This document shows positions 32,813-43,979 of a stretch of DNA of 64,000 nt, piece after piece. The translations under genes were made by a program, and so were the position numbers. This stretch comes from Cladorhizidae sp. MBARI D1340-BT2 (Eukaryota; Porifera; Demospongiae; Poecilosclerida; Cladorhizidae): NCBI GenBank assembly GCA_028752905.1, contig JAQNBH010000011.1:33814017-33878016 (forward strand). The letters are read 5' to 3'. Each line of letters begins with the position of its first letter. Position 1 is the first letter of the stretch. The notes under the pieces were generated by a model that saw only the letters and a program-made list of their open reading frames with translations, searched no databases and was not told the origin of the DNA.

Positions 32813-33516
32813 ATGGATCCTCCAGCATCTGCCGTACCCGTTGCTGCGGTAGCAGTCAAGCTTCCAATATTTCACCCTATCGACCCTGAATTGTGGTTCG
32901 TCCAGTGCGAGGCCCAGTTTGGGATTAAGAATGCTACAGTAGACCAAATGAAGTACTACTATGTGGTGGCAGCATTGGATGCAGTCGTCCAGCGACGCAT
33001 TAAGTCGACACTTATGTGGCTGACAAATTCGAAAACTTGATGCAAGTCCTTTTAGCCACCTACGGGCTTTCAGATGAACAGAAAGCAGACAAAGTTTTGG
33101 ACGCTGGTTCTCTGGGTGACATGAAACCTTCCGACATGTTGGCTTTCATGCGTGGTCTGGAAGGAACAGCCCTTTTTAAGCAGGTGTGGTTTCGTACATT
33201 CCCCATTGAGCTACGGAAACAAGTGGCAAGTACAGGTCTAACTGCCCTTGATGATATTGCGAAGAGAGCAGACCACATTCAGGAGTGTCTCAAGCTTGAG
33301 CAACTAGCTGCTGTAGGTACGTCCTTGAAAAGTTCATCGACTTCTCATAGTCATCAACGGGGAACCCAACCTCGAGTGCATGGAGCCAACAGAGGAAAGC
33401 GACAAGTGGTCTTCGCGAAGTTGTGTGCCTACCATGCAAAAGTTGGAGCTAAAGCACACAAGTGTGTATATACCACCCTGCTCCTGGAACGATTCTGTTG
33501 CAGCCATCAATGTTGA
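32813..33516 (+). pseudogene. Gag-like region of Ty3-like element 2
   Basis: Starts at the ATG at 32813 (MDPPASAVP). LPIFHPIDPELWFVQCEAQF is a capsid-type N-terminal motif. The frame changes near 33020, and the second part has LLATYGLSDEQKADKVLD, DMLAFMRGLEG and the KRADHIQECLKLE segment. LCAYHAKVGAKAHKC near its end resembles the Gag end of related Ty3-like elements that have no classic CCHC knuckle. Another shift occurs near 33465. Confidence 0.75.
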
Positions 33517-33561
33517 TGTATCGGGAGACGAGGAGGAGAATGAAGTAGCCTGAGGAGGAGA

Positions 33562-33771
33562 ATGAAGGCCTCGGTAGTAAGTCCTTCTAGAAACTATGTA
33601 CTACATGTTTGGGACCGTGCTTCCGGTTGTAAATTTTTGGTAGACTCGGGGGCACAAGTCAGTGCTTCTGGCAATGATAAACATACGCCCCCTAAGGGTC
33701 CTGCCCTTCAGGCTGTGAATGGATCATCCATCCGTACTTTTGGAATGCGTACACTACTGTACCCATTTTAA
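33562..33771 (+). pseudogene. Aspartic protease of Ty3-like element 2
   Basis: GCKFLVDSGAQVSA has the DSG catalytic motif, followed by a flap-like [15 protein letters not shown]. The frame closes at 33771, before the reverse transcriptase frame begins at 33843. Confidence 0.75.
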
Positions 33772-35185
33772 TCGGTGACAAGCGCTTCACTTGGGATTTT
33801 GTCGTTGCAGAGGTTAGCCAACCATTACTTGGAGCTGATTTCTTGTGCACCAATGGTCTTATGGTTGACCTTAGCGGTCATAGGCTAATTGACACGGCGA
33901 CATATGCCATCACTCCCCTCTCTAGAGCTGCCCAGATTGGCCCTCGCATCAGCACTGTGGCGGTAAACGCGCATAATGCATTTGCTCATTTACTGGCAGA
34001 GTTTCCTTCAATTACTACACCAAATTTTTCCTCAAAGAGGGTGAAACATGGAGTTGAACATTTTGTGCAAACACAAGGACCTCCAATCTGTGCCAGGGCA
34101 AGGCATTTACCACCAGATAAACTCAGACTAGCTAAGGAAGAATTTGCCAAGTTGGAAACTCTGGGTATAATTCGTCGTTCCAATAGCCCATGGTCCTCGC
34201 CGCTCCATATGGTGCCAAAGGGCACAGGTTGGAGGCCTTGTGGTGATTATCGGCATCTTAACAATGTGACCACTCCTGACAAGTACCCTGTTCCTCACAT
34301 TCAGGATTTTGCAGCCAATTTGGCAGGAGCAAAGTTTTTCTCTAAGATCGATTTGGTCAGGGGATATCATCAGGTTCCCATTAACAAAGATGATATACCA
34401 AAAACGGCAATTATCACCCCATTTGGACTTTTTCAATATACAAGAATGCCATTTGGCCTCACTAACGCAGCCCAATCCTTTCAACGCCTCATGCATACAG
34501 TCTGTCAAGGCCTGGACTTCATTTTTGTTTATTTGGATGATATTTTGGTGGCCAGTCGCACCAAGGCAGAGCATGCTGAGCATCTACGTTTGATTTTTAC
34601 AAGACTACAGGCTCACGGTTTGGTCATTAATCGTTCCAAATGCATTTTTGGAGTAACTGCAATTAATTTTCTGGGCCACCATGTCGACTAATATGATGCG
34701 TCCCCATTGCCAGAAAAGGTGAAGGCCATTTTGGATTTCCCGCAACCCAAGACAGTTAAAGGCATGCAGGAGTTTTTGGGAATGATAAATTTTTATCATC
34801 GTTTTGTTCCCAAGGCAGCAGCAATCATGCAACCTCTTTTTGCGTGTACAAAAGGAATGGCAAAGATGATGGAATGGTCCAAGGACATGGTGGCTGCTTT
34901 TTCAGGGGCCAAACAGGCTTTGGCAGCTGCCACACTGCTAGTCCATCCTCGTACGACAGCTCCAACTTCCATTACCGTGGATGCCTCAAACATAGCAGTG
35001 GGGGGAGTTTTGGTACAGCTATTAGATGGTCAGTGGAGACCAATAGCCTTTTTCAGTCGGCAACTACGCCCTCCAGAAACTAGGTACAGTGCCTTTGATC
35101 GGGAACTGCTGGCTCTATAACTCACCATTCGCCATTTCCGCTACTTTTTGGAAGACCGTGATTTTGTAGCATATTCAGACCACAA
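33772..35185 (+). pseudogene. Reverse transcriptase and RNase H of Ty3-like element 2
   Basis: [40 protein letters not shown] and [16 protein letters not shown] lead to the YLDD catalytic motif at 34530-34541. TAA stops the frame at 34689. The same frame resumes at 34707 with the thumb region and FLGMINFYHRF, then the RNase H region ITVDASNIAVGGVL and FFSRQLRPPETRYSAFDREL, and stops again at 35118. The catalytic residues look intact, so decay is recent or mild. Confidence 0.8.
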
Positions 35186-35301
35186 ACCCCTTACATTTGC
35201 TTTTGCTAAGGTATCAGACCCATGGTCGCCATGCCAACAACCAAACCCCTTACATTTGCTTTTGCTAAGGTATCAGACCCATGGTCGCCATGCCAACAAC
35301 G
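35184..35301 (+). repeat. 59-bp tandem duplication in pol
   Basis: The segment starting AAACCCCTTACATTTGCTTT at 35184 is repeated from 35243. Because 59 is not a multiple of three, it shifts the downstream frame relative to RNase H. Confidence 0.9.
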
Positions 35302-36244
35302 TCACTTAGCCTACATTTCTGAGTTCACAACCAATGTGCGGCACATTGCTGGCAAAGATAATCACATGGCAGATGCTCTTTCTCGTGCGATCGTCAATGC
35401 TGTTAGTTCCACTGAGCTTGGGATTGATTTCTCAGCATTGGCAGCTGCGCAACGAGTGGGTAGTGAGATGAATGCCTACCGAACAGCTATCACCGGATTT
35501 CAGTTGGAAGATGTATGTTATGGACCCACCCATGATTTCATGCTGTGTGACACATCTTCGGGTCAACCCCGTCCAGTGGTACCAACATCCTGGAGACGTA
35601 AAGTTGTTCAAGCCATACATGATCTCTCACACCCTTCCATATGTGCAACTCGCAAGCTTGTGGCAGCCAGATTTGTTTGGCATGGGATGTCTAAGCAAGT
35701 TGGGGAGTGGGCCAAGGCTTGTGTTGCCTGCCAACTTTCCAAGGTCCAAAGACATGTGAAGGCCCCCTTGCAAACCTTTAAGGTCCCTCACAGACGGTTT
35801 GATCACATTCACGTTGACTTAGTGGGACCTCTCCCGCCATCTCAAGGTTTCACATACCTGTTCACCATTGTAGATCGTTTTACTCGGTGGCCCGAAGCAA
35901 TTCCTCTTGCTGACATGACAGCTCTTTCCTGTGTTCGTGCTCTCATTTCTCAGTGGATTGCAAGGTTCGGTGTGCCTGCACATATCTCCTCAGATCGAGG
36001 TGCACAATTCACCTCTAAGTTATGGACAGCTGTCGGTAAACTGCTAGGGACTCAACATCATCGCACTACTGCATACCACCCTCAAGCAAACGGATTGGTG
36101 GAACGTTTTCATCGCCATCTGAAATCAGCTTTGCGTGCAAGGCTGCAAGGCCCTAACTGGTTAGATGAGTTACCGTGGGTTTTGTTAGGCATACACACTG
36201 CTCCCAAGGAAGATTTGGACTCGTCCTCAGCGGAACTCGTTTAA
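35300..36244 (+). pseudogene. Integrase of Ty3-like element 2
   Basis: The HHCC zinc domain reads HDLSHPS, then CVAC. The core has FDHIHVDLVGPLPPS, HISSDRGAQFTS and GLVERFHRHLKSALR, giving the D-D-E triad. The frame ends at 36242 with TAA before the C-terminal part. Reading from 35222 this is the longest open frame of the element (340 codons). Confidence 0.8.
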
Positions 36245-36763
36245 GGTTCTCCCCTCACAGTACCTGGTGATTTTGTGATCTCACCATCTGCAGCACCAAG
36301 TGCACACACCTTTCTTCCAGCACTTCGGGAGAAGGTCCAGGGTTTAGCACCAGTCCCTACCTCTCGACAGGGTTTTCACTCGTTTTCCATTCCCCCAGAT
36401 CTTATCACAAGTGCTTTTATTTTTGTGCATCAAGATGCACATCGTACACCACTGCAAAAACCATATGTTTGACCTTTCAAGGTTTTGGAGACTGGGAATA
36501 AAACCTTCAAGTTGGACATGGGTGGAAAGCAAGAAATCATCTCCATTGATCGGCTGAAACCAGCACATCTGGACATCGACTGCCCAGTGCAAGTGGCAGT
36601 CCCTCTTCGACGTGGTCGCCCACCTACCCGCCATCAACCTGATAAAGCCTCGACCTACCATGCTACACCAACTCCAGTTCAACCAATTGCACCGACAGTT
36701 GCTGCCCCAACAGTGTGTACTCGGCTTGGCCGCGAAGTTGTGCGACCACAACGTTACTCCTAA
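36245..36763 (+). pseudogene. Integrase C-terminal tail of Ty3-like element 2
   Basis: Shifted frames contain KTFKLDMGGKQEIISIDRLK and PAHLDI, the usual end segment of Ty3-like integrases, then a proline-rich stretch and REVVRPQRYS. Confidence 0.65.
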
Positions 36764-36847
36764 TGAACGAACAGTTTCTTCCCACATGAACTTTTGTGTG
36801 CATTTTATTATTTTTGTTCAAGTCAGTTTCTGGGGGGGGGGGGGTTG

Positions 36848-37007
36848 TGTGGCGGTTGATGTTTCATGTTTTCCCCGCCTTTATTTTGGGTGTGTCAAAA
36901 CCAGACTTGATCCGGTGAGATTTAGATTTATTGAAAAATGTCTACTTTTGTCTCTTGTGAAATACTACGCTAAGACAAACGATTTTCTTCATTTAGTAAC
37001 TGCTAAA
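36848..37007 (+). repeat. 3' LTR of Ty3-like element 2
   Basis: About 160 bp, direct repeat of 32633-32776. It follows a G-rich polypurine tract ending at 36845. Confidence 0.9.
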
Positions 37008-37011
37008 TCTG

Positions 37012-37804
37012 GAAACATAACTTTACAGAGTTTGTTGAGGTGATCAGCAGCTAAAAAAGGTACATTATGTTCAGCAATAAAATTAATGTAGAAAAATAAA
37101 TTTCTGCAGCTGTAACATGATCAGCTTCTTGTCTGTCCTCTCTAAAAGTAGCAGCAGTAAATTTTGATTGCCCTACACTCTGTTTTGCCAATGCACAGTG
37201 CCTCTTTGTCTCCATGTGTCGTTTTACTTCATGTAGACCACCAGAAGCAACAGAAAAATCAGTGCAACATATATTGCAACGAACAAATGACGCACCCCTC
37301 TTACTCTCCTTCATATGGATCAATCCCCTCCAAGGGTCGAAAAAATCGTGCGCGTTTTTAATTATGCGAGCGGTACCAAAAGGTGTCGAATGTGTTAATG
37401 AAACTTATAATGAACTGTGCATGTGGTGCACATTATAATTATATTAATATCTTGCAAAAAATGTTGAAAAATGTTTCAGTTCACCAGCTGTTGAAAAATG
37501 TTTCAGACAATGTCAGCCACGTGAACAGTAAGAACGTGCACAGTTCATTATAAGTTTCATTAACACATTCGACACCTTTTGACCGCTCGCATAATTAAAA
37601 ACGCGCGCGATTTTTTTCGACCCTTGGAGGCTTATATTGGGGCTTCCAGTCTTCCTGCCATTTACTTGCTCTCTTTCTCCTCTTAGCAGTGGAGAGGTCA
37701 CTGCAAGCTTCACTCTGAGAATGACTCCGACTAGAAGTACTGGCAATACAAGTAAAGGCTGCTTCATTGTCGGACTCCACCTCGGACTCGATGCTCCGAC
37801 TCAT
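37012..37804 (-). pseudogene. hAT 2 transposase, N-terminal part
   Basis: Begins at 37804 (MSRSIESEVESDNEAAF), followed by a serine-rich stretch, a basic KRRKRAS and KWQEDWK. It is then interrupted by a MITE (37328-37630). It continues with a BED-type finger, FVRCNICCTDFSVASGGLHE and VKRHMETKRHC, and shifts frame near 37083. In the shifted frame the sequence reads IAEHNVPFLAADHLNKLCK, up to the retrotransposon insertion. Confidence 0.75.
37328..37630. mobile_element. 0.3 kb MITE inside hAT 2 coding sequence
   Basis: Terminal inverted repeats of about 90 bp: CTCCAAGGGTCGAAAAAATC on the left and its inverse ending GACCCTTGGAG on the right, continuing through GTTAATGAAACTTATAATGA on the left and its inverse on the right. 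The centre has a repeated GTTGAAAAATGTTTCAG. It separates the basic N-terminal region from the BED finger of hAT 2. Confidence 0.8.
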
Positions 37805-37995
37805 TGCTAATTAAAACTCAGCTTTGTAGTTTTTTTCAAAATTATTTTTGGGAAAATTTATTAAATGAAATAGATTTTGTTAGTCTCGCGCAGCAAACCC
37901 TTTCCTACTTGTGGTTTAAGCGTAGCAGTTGTGCAGTCAGTACAGATTAAGTGGACTGCAGGATTCAGATTGCGCAGAGATATGAAGCAGTCGCA
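37805..37995. other. hAT 2 5' region
   Basis: Non-coding sequence between the transposase start and the subterminal CCGGGAC cluster (37996-38055). Probably holds the element's promoter. Confidence 0.4.
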
Positions 37996-38055
37996 CCGGG
38001 ACTCCGGGACAAGTTCCAGAATTCCGGGAGAATCCCAGGAAATCCGGGACAGTTG

Positions 38056-38245
38056 CATTGGGCCACCCACACATGTCTGTGTGTGTGTTATAGACTCAGC
38101 CACCATTGGGCCTACACACATGACGTCACACAATTGGAAACCTCTTGACACCAGAAAGGTTGGGGGACTTTCGGCCTTGCCATGGTCTTCAGCTTTACAA
38201 TAGTCGTAACAGCCAGACTGGACAGGTACAGGGTCAGCACTGAAG
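38056..38245. repeat. End of block Z, copy 2
   Basis: Continuation of the minisatellite and the following sequence matching 10190-10385 (GGAAACCTCTTGACACC, GCCTTGCCATGGTCTTCAGC). It contains a palindromic TGACGTCA at 38120-38127. Confidence 0.8.
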
Positions 38246-39655
38246 TGGGGTTGGGGTCTTTAGGTCAAACCACAAAAAAAACATGCCACGAAGTAAAAAC
38301 CATCATAACTTTTAGGTTTCTATGCCTACAAATATAATTTTTGTGTCAAAAGATAGCACTTTCTATGTGCTTTCAAGTGATATGTATAATGATATATTTA
38401 CAGGTGTTTTTCTATCTAGGTATATACCTGCCTGCAGCCATCAAAATTACCATTCACAGCTTCCCAATCTTGGATATTGGATCAAATGACTTTAAACTTG
38501 TTGTTTGTTCATTACTCTTTATCAACGATCAGAATTTTGTTTTAAATATTCCCACTGTTTGCTGGGTTCATATAGATGCCACGCCCACTAAGCAACATAA
38601 CCTTTTATTATTATGAATTAAAAAAAATTGATCGTTGAACACAAAGAGCAAAGAAAGAGCTTCAAAATGATATATATACAAGGTTTGGGCAAAACATTTT
38701 TTTTAAACCTAGTTATGCTGTGAATGGCGATTGGAAACCAGAATTTGACAAAAAGCTGTTACAGCCGTCTAAAGGGGGACCTAGGGTATTTTTTTATATT
38801 TTTTTTTAATTACTTGTGTTTACAACTTTAGAGCTCCGTAGATTCTGCAAACTTCATGGTATGGACTTGATATATAGCTCAAAAGATAGGTCTCTCTTTT
38901 ACTATACTATATACTATATACTAAAATATGTTTCATAGGTATAACTATAGGCAAGTTACTAGACCCTAAAGTGGAAGGACCTCAAAAACCTGCATCCCAA
39001 AAACCTCATCCAGAATAACTCCAGATTGCTAAGTGCAAAAAAATTGAAAATTGGTACATGTGGCTAGAGGAAGCCCTGGAGTATATATGCAATGACTTTT
39101 TTCATTAGGCGTTAACATTTTAGTACGTAGTCAAGTGTGCGGGTGGAAAATTGAGGGTGTTGAAAATATAAATTTTTAACGCTTATTTAAAAAGGTGATT
39201 GGGGCTCTAGCCACTCATACCAATTTCAATTTTTTTTGCACTTAGCTATTTTGGATGGGGACTTTGGGATGCAGGTTTTTGAGGTCCCTCCACTTTAGGG
39301 TCTAGTAACTTGCCTATAGTTATCCTATGAAACATATCTTAGTATCAAAAGAGAGCACACAGAGAGACCTATCTTTTGAGCTATATATCAAGTCCATACC
39401 ATGAAGTTTGCAGAATCTACGGAGCTCTAAAGTTGTAATCACAAGTTAAAAAAATTAAAACCTCGCCCTCTGCGGACAGTCTTCTTTCCCATTTCTTTGT
39501 CAAGAATTGAATGGGAGGTGTATGTATATAAGTCCAGAATGGAGCATCCAAAACTTCTCAAATTTGCAATGCAGCATCTTACAGGTCCTGGCAACATATT
39601 TATGGGAAGGAAAAAAACACCAAAAAACAAAAACATTGTTGGACCTGAAGCACCC
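38246..39655. mobile_element. Fold-back element F, copy 2
   Basis: Matches 5815-7255. The inverted arms (38819-39010 and 39250-39440) remain clear, but the centre near 39170 has lost most of its left arm. It sits between block Z and the MITE at 39657, not beside block X as in copy 1. Confidence 0.75.
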
Positions 39656-39656
39656 C

Positions 39657-40316
39657 GGGGGAATAATGTCAAAAAAATACACCTCGACAATACCAATCAT
39701 AACTTCCACCCACTATCCTCTATCAACATAATTTTTGTACCAAAATGTAGCTTAGAAGATAAGCTATATATTTAATGATGTATTTAACTTTTGTCATAGA
39801 TATTTTTTATGCCAAAGTGTCAGCCAGGAAATCCAGTCCACAAATTAAAAATCCATCTAAGTGGGCTGCTATATAGGTGGTTTATAGTAAGAGTACATGT
39901 AGTAGTTTCACCTAAACTATTTGAATTGGTATGATAATGCACCACAGGAGAGTGGGGGAAAATACCATACAAACCTCAGGCAGATATGCTGCCCAACACA
40001 TTCTCATAACAGTGAAAATAAAATAATTTAGGTTAAAGAGCACACAATAAGTATTCTGGTAATATATAAATTATGGAGTTTGGGTGATAAATTAGGGAGA
40101 AATTTGTGGAAATATGTGGAAACTCTTCTAATCTAATGCGACACGATTCTTCTTCACACTTGCTGGGTTTCTAATGAAAATAGTGAGTGCAAAAGCTGTC
40201 GTAATTGAATCTTCAAATGTTCTGAAACTTGGAATATGACTTCTATATTAGCAGATACACCATTTAAAATAGTTGTTAAAAAAAGTGAAAGTTGGCATTT
40301 TGACATTATTCCCCCC
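39657..40316. mobile_element. 0.66 kb TIR element
   Basis: Starts GGGGGAATAATGTCAAAA (39657-39674) and ends with the inverse TTTTGACATTATTCCCCCC (40298-40316). There is no coding capacity. It lies immediately after fold-back copy 2 and is absent from unit 1, where AAGGGAAAGGTCACC follows block Z directly. Confidence 0.75.
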
Positions 40317-40317
40317 T

Positions 40318-42690
40318 TAAGGGAAAGGTCACCTCAAAATGCCTTCTGGAGCTAACATCCTTATCCAATATTACAACATTGCAGAATGATACCGACAGTA
40401 TCCTAACTGAATGGATATGTTGGACCTACCCACACATGACAGTCAATGTATGAAAATAGAGAAAAAGCACAGGCAAGTTGATATATAGTGTGTGTGTGTG
40501 CTATACAGCAAGTCTAATCAAACAGGGTCTCACTTAGCATGATACATGCATTCCAACCAGGGCTTGTGGCTGTTTAGTGTTACCATCACTCTGAAGTACA
40601 GCGTGTCTTCCATAAGGTATTGTGTATTCCTGGCCAACTTGTGGGACAACTTCGAGTGAGGGATGAAATCTGAATAGCCAAAGGCTGTGCCGATTCTTCC
40701 ATATTCTTGTGTATCGAATGGTATCGTCCTACTGTAATGGTTGTCATCTGCTAACTGGTTTAAAAGTTCAACAGTTACACTTCCCAGGAAGGGCCACTGG
40801 AGTATGTGATCGTTAGATCCTCTTAATAGCTTTGCATAGACAGACACATGAGTGCCCTTGAGTTGATTATTTCCGTATGGATCAACTCTAATGTGAAGCC
40901 TGTAACCATCACAACTAGAGTAGAATGGTTCAGAATAATACGTTTCGGCTTCCTCTTTCCTCAAGCTATAATTGGACATTTTAAAAGTAAATGACTCCCT
41001 TTTATTTATTACATTGGCATCCTTCTCCAGTGAAGTTGTAGTCTTCTTCACTAACGATAAAGAGTCCCTTAATGACGTTATATTACCATTTAATGAGGAG
41101 GCAGTCCTGTTGAACTTTTCTATGAGTGAAGCTGTAGTATCTTTCAGTGAAGCTGTGGTCTCATTCAGTGAAGTGATGTCTTGACACATTATTGCGATTA
41201 ATTCAGCATTTGCATTCACAGTCTGTGCTAAGGTGGTCATGCTATCTCCCATCTTCTGCACTGCCATGTGAAAATGAGCCTTATCATCTTCTTCCTCATG
41301 TTGCTTCATGTGCATCCTTACCTTTCGCACATTGCATCCAATGCTGCTGTGGTATTTGCAAGTCACTTCAGTGAACATACAAATATGTTCCTTGATCTTG
41401 CCACGTTCCATCGTTAAGGTACACTCAGTGTTGGGGCAAGGAACTAATTTATATTCGCATACTTGATCATGCTCTTCCGTTATGCTAGCATATGTTCCTT
41501 GATCTCCACAACACTCGCACTCGTAGTCTCGGTTAGGACATTTGGTCTTCAGATGGTCATCGAGGTCTTTCCTCATTAGCTGTACTTCTTTACCTTCGAC
41601 CTTGCATTTTTTGGGGCAGGAGATTGAACTGAATCCACACTCGGTCGTCACATGACTATCGAATGTCCCAACAGTCCCCTCCCAGTCACAGCCGCTCCCA
41701 ACATTACAACACATCACACGTAGTTCTCTGATTTCACGTAAACCTAATTACAAGACAAATTTTGTATATTAATTAATGCATGTAATTAACTAAATGTAAT
41801 TAACTAAAAATAAATAATTAACTTTAAAAAAAAAAAAAATTTAAAAAAAGGGCTGGGCTAGGGATGGGTGGGGGGGTCAATTCACATATATACGCCCAGT
41901 AGCCAAATAAATTAGCACGTGTAATTAACTATTGTGTAATTAATTAAAGTAATAAAGTTTAAAAAATAATTAAAACAAGGGCTGGGCTAGGGCTATGCTT
42001 TCAGTTATGCTTTCGGTTAATTATTTATTTTTCACGCGCACCAATTTATTTGGCTACTGGCCGTATAATATGTGAATTGATCCAACATCAATGGAAAAAA
42101 ATGTAACTTTTTTAGTTTGGCTTTGATGTAAAACTTGAACTGCAATTAGAGAACCTTGAAACTGGGGGGAAACTGGGTGGAAACTGGGGGGGAACTGGGT
42201 GGAAACTGGGGGGAAAGTTGCATTTTCCCCCTGGGGAATTGGATTGTATCATAATCCCTTACTTCTCTTATCACTGAAGTATCGTGGGTGTTCAGTCTTG
42301 CAGGTTGGGCAAGGCTTATTTCCATTTTTCTCTATGCAATCCTTGCAGAATAGTTTGCCACAGACTTCTTCTTGTTTGGGTTCTTTAGCTACTTCTAGGC
42401 AAATAGCACATTTCAAACTATCCTCTGGCTCAGTAACAAATTCATAGTCAAAGTACTCGAGGGCCATCTTCAGTTCCGAATATAATGAAGCGTGGTGAGA
42501 TACTGGAACGTTATAAAAGGCAGGGAGGAGAGGGGAACGCGGTGGAAATTACGGGTGGAAATTACGGTCAGCAGTTGTCTGGCGAGCCACACCCTGCTGG
42601 TGAGGGTGTAGCTTTCGAGACAGGACGAGTTCGAAGCGGAACGAAGAGGAACATACTCCAAACAGCATTATTGCCCTTGGCTGCGGCTAG
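40318..42690. repeat. Block T, copy 2 (TRAF locus, empty transposon site)
   Basis: Matches 10385-10500 plus 15324-17605, so it lacks the Academ-like element. The join is at 40410-40413 (AATG). Confidence 0.85.
40530..42467 (-). CDS. TRAF-like RING/zf-TRAF/MATH protein, copy 2
   Basis: Two coding exons, 42467-42263 and 41743-40530 (1419 nt, 472 residues), with the same phase-1 intron position as copy 1 and donor GTAAGG. Domains are the same: RING (CAICLE, LFCKDC, CPTC), TRAF zinc fingers, a Ser/Thr-rich coiled coil slightly longer than in copy 1 (extra NGNITSLRDS), and a MATH domain ending LECMYHAK. The start codon context GAAGATGGC is conserved with copy 1. Differences are mostly substitutions, densest at the start of the MATH domain (FKMSNYSLRKEEAETYYSEP against FKMSRYSWMELEDGTYYSEP). 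Both copies are open, which suggests both are or were recently functional. Confidence 0.88.
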
Positions 42691-43583
42691 GCCAGTGCAA
42701 GATAGAAAGGGCAAGTAGTAAAGAACTGCAAAATTCTTTATAGAGAGAACTCTGCACTCGACGGTTGGAGGAGCTAGTCGAAAGTGTGAATGCTTCAAAT
42801 TCTTGGGTTGTCGGGCGTACTTGCCCGCACACCTCAACCTAGGCAGAGTCGTCTCGTGGATTCTGTTTTTCACTCCGCGCTTGCAGTCGTAGTTGCCCTG
42901 AGCTGTTCATGTCTCCCTCCAGAATCCTTGAAATTCTTGTGTTTCTTCCCAAAGTAAATACACACACACACACACAAAGAGAATAGCCATCAATAGACAC
43001 TTGACTTGTGGGTTAAGTCACAGAGGGATGTCTTCCTTTGGTCTGTAGGGTCTGACAGGGAAAGTGAATCTTGCCAAGTTTAATAAATGACTGGAACAAT
43101 GGGGTTAATATTGGAATGAGCCAAAACGTAGTATGGCTAAAGTTATATGATGCAGCTTTCGATTTTTGCCCAAAGGAACTCTGCCTTGCAAAGTATATTC
43201 CAAGTGGACAGTTTTGAGGTATTGTTCTCATTCGTGTTTCAAACATTCTGTGCTCCACCACTTTCTTCAAAGATCCAGAAGACATGCAATGATCACAAAA
43301 CTCAGACTGGTCATCTTTTTCAGTTGCCCTTGTTGGTCACACCATGCTCACTAAACTGGAACTCACTCACCTGGTTCACTTGCATATATATACCTGTACA
43401 TTACATAATAATAACAACAATAACAACAACAATATAACAATAACAACAACAATAAACCTACAAGAAGCACCATAAATCCAAGATCAACAAGGGGTAAGTG
43501 AAGTGGTGCCTGGTTCTTTACCTCTTGTAGGAGTCATGGGAATGCAGTGAACATTGTGCTTGCATCTATGGTCACGGAGAAAT

Positions 43584-43979
43584 GCAGTCATACAGAGCAC
43601 ACTAGCCTGGATGAGAACCAAGCTATCCCTCACTCTAAGACATAGTCTTGCAGTCATACAGTGCACACTAGCCTGGATGAGAACCAAGCTATCCCTCACT
43701 CTAAGACATAGTCTTGCAGTCATACAGTGCACACTAGCCTGGATGAGAACCAAGCTATCCCTCACTCTAAGACATAGTCTTGCAGTCATACAGTGCACAC
43801 TAGCCTGGATGAGAACCAAGCTATCCCTCACTCTAAGACATAGTCATGCAGTCGTACAGAGCACACTAGCCTGGATGAGAACCAAGCTATCCCTCACTCT
43901 AAGACATAGTCTTGCAGTCATACAGTGCACACTAGCCTGGATGAGAACCAAACTATCCCTCACTCTAAGACATAGTCTT
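43584..43979. repeat. 66-bp tandem repeat, six copies
   Basis: The unit begins GCAGTCATACAGTGCACACT. The period of 66 is divisible by three, so both strands stay open across it and give spurious repeat proteins (43554-43997 plus, 43484-43831 minus). Blocks X copies 1 and 2 have a single unit (about 557-620 and 26965-27030). Confidence 0.95.

Larger units (their letters stand above)
32633..37007 (+). mobile_element. Ty3-like LTR retrotransposon 2, nested in hAT 2
   Basis: A 4.4 kb element with direct LTRs and TCTG on both sides (32629-32632 and 37008-37011). Removing the element and one TCTG rejoins the hAT frame at MFPDSKIA, which proves insertion into that coding sequence. Gag, protease, reverse transcriptase, RNase H and integrase follow in Ty3/Gypsy order. 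A primer-site candidate (TGGTGACCCCGACGG) starts at 32778, and a G-tract (36832-36845) precedes the right LTR. Pol is broken by at least two stops and a 59-bp duplication. Confidence 0.9.
31492..38055 (-). mobile_element. hAT element 2 with nested Ty3-like element and MITE
   Basis: The block Z minisatellite stops at 31491 and resumes at 38056, with CATTGG on both sides (31486-31491 and 38056-38061) as at least part of a target duplication. The ends read CAGACTTACCAAC on the left and, inverted from the right, CAACTGTCCCGGATT. The transposase is on the minus strand, with its N-terminus at 37804 and C-terminus near 31850. Insertions inside it are a Ty3-like retrotransposon at 32633-37007 and a 0.3 kb MITE at 37328-37630. 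Confidence 0.75.
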
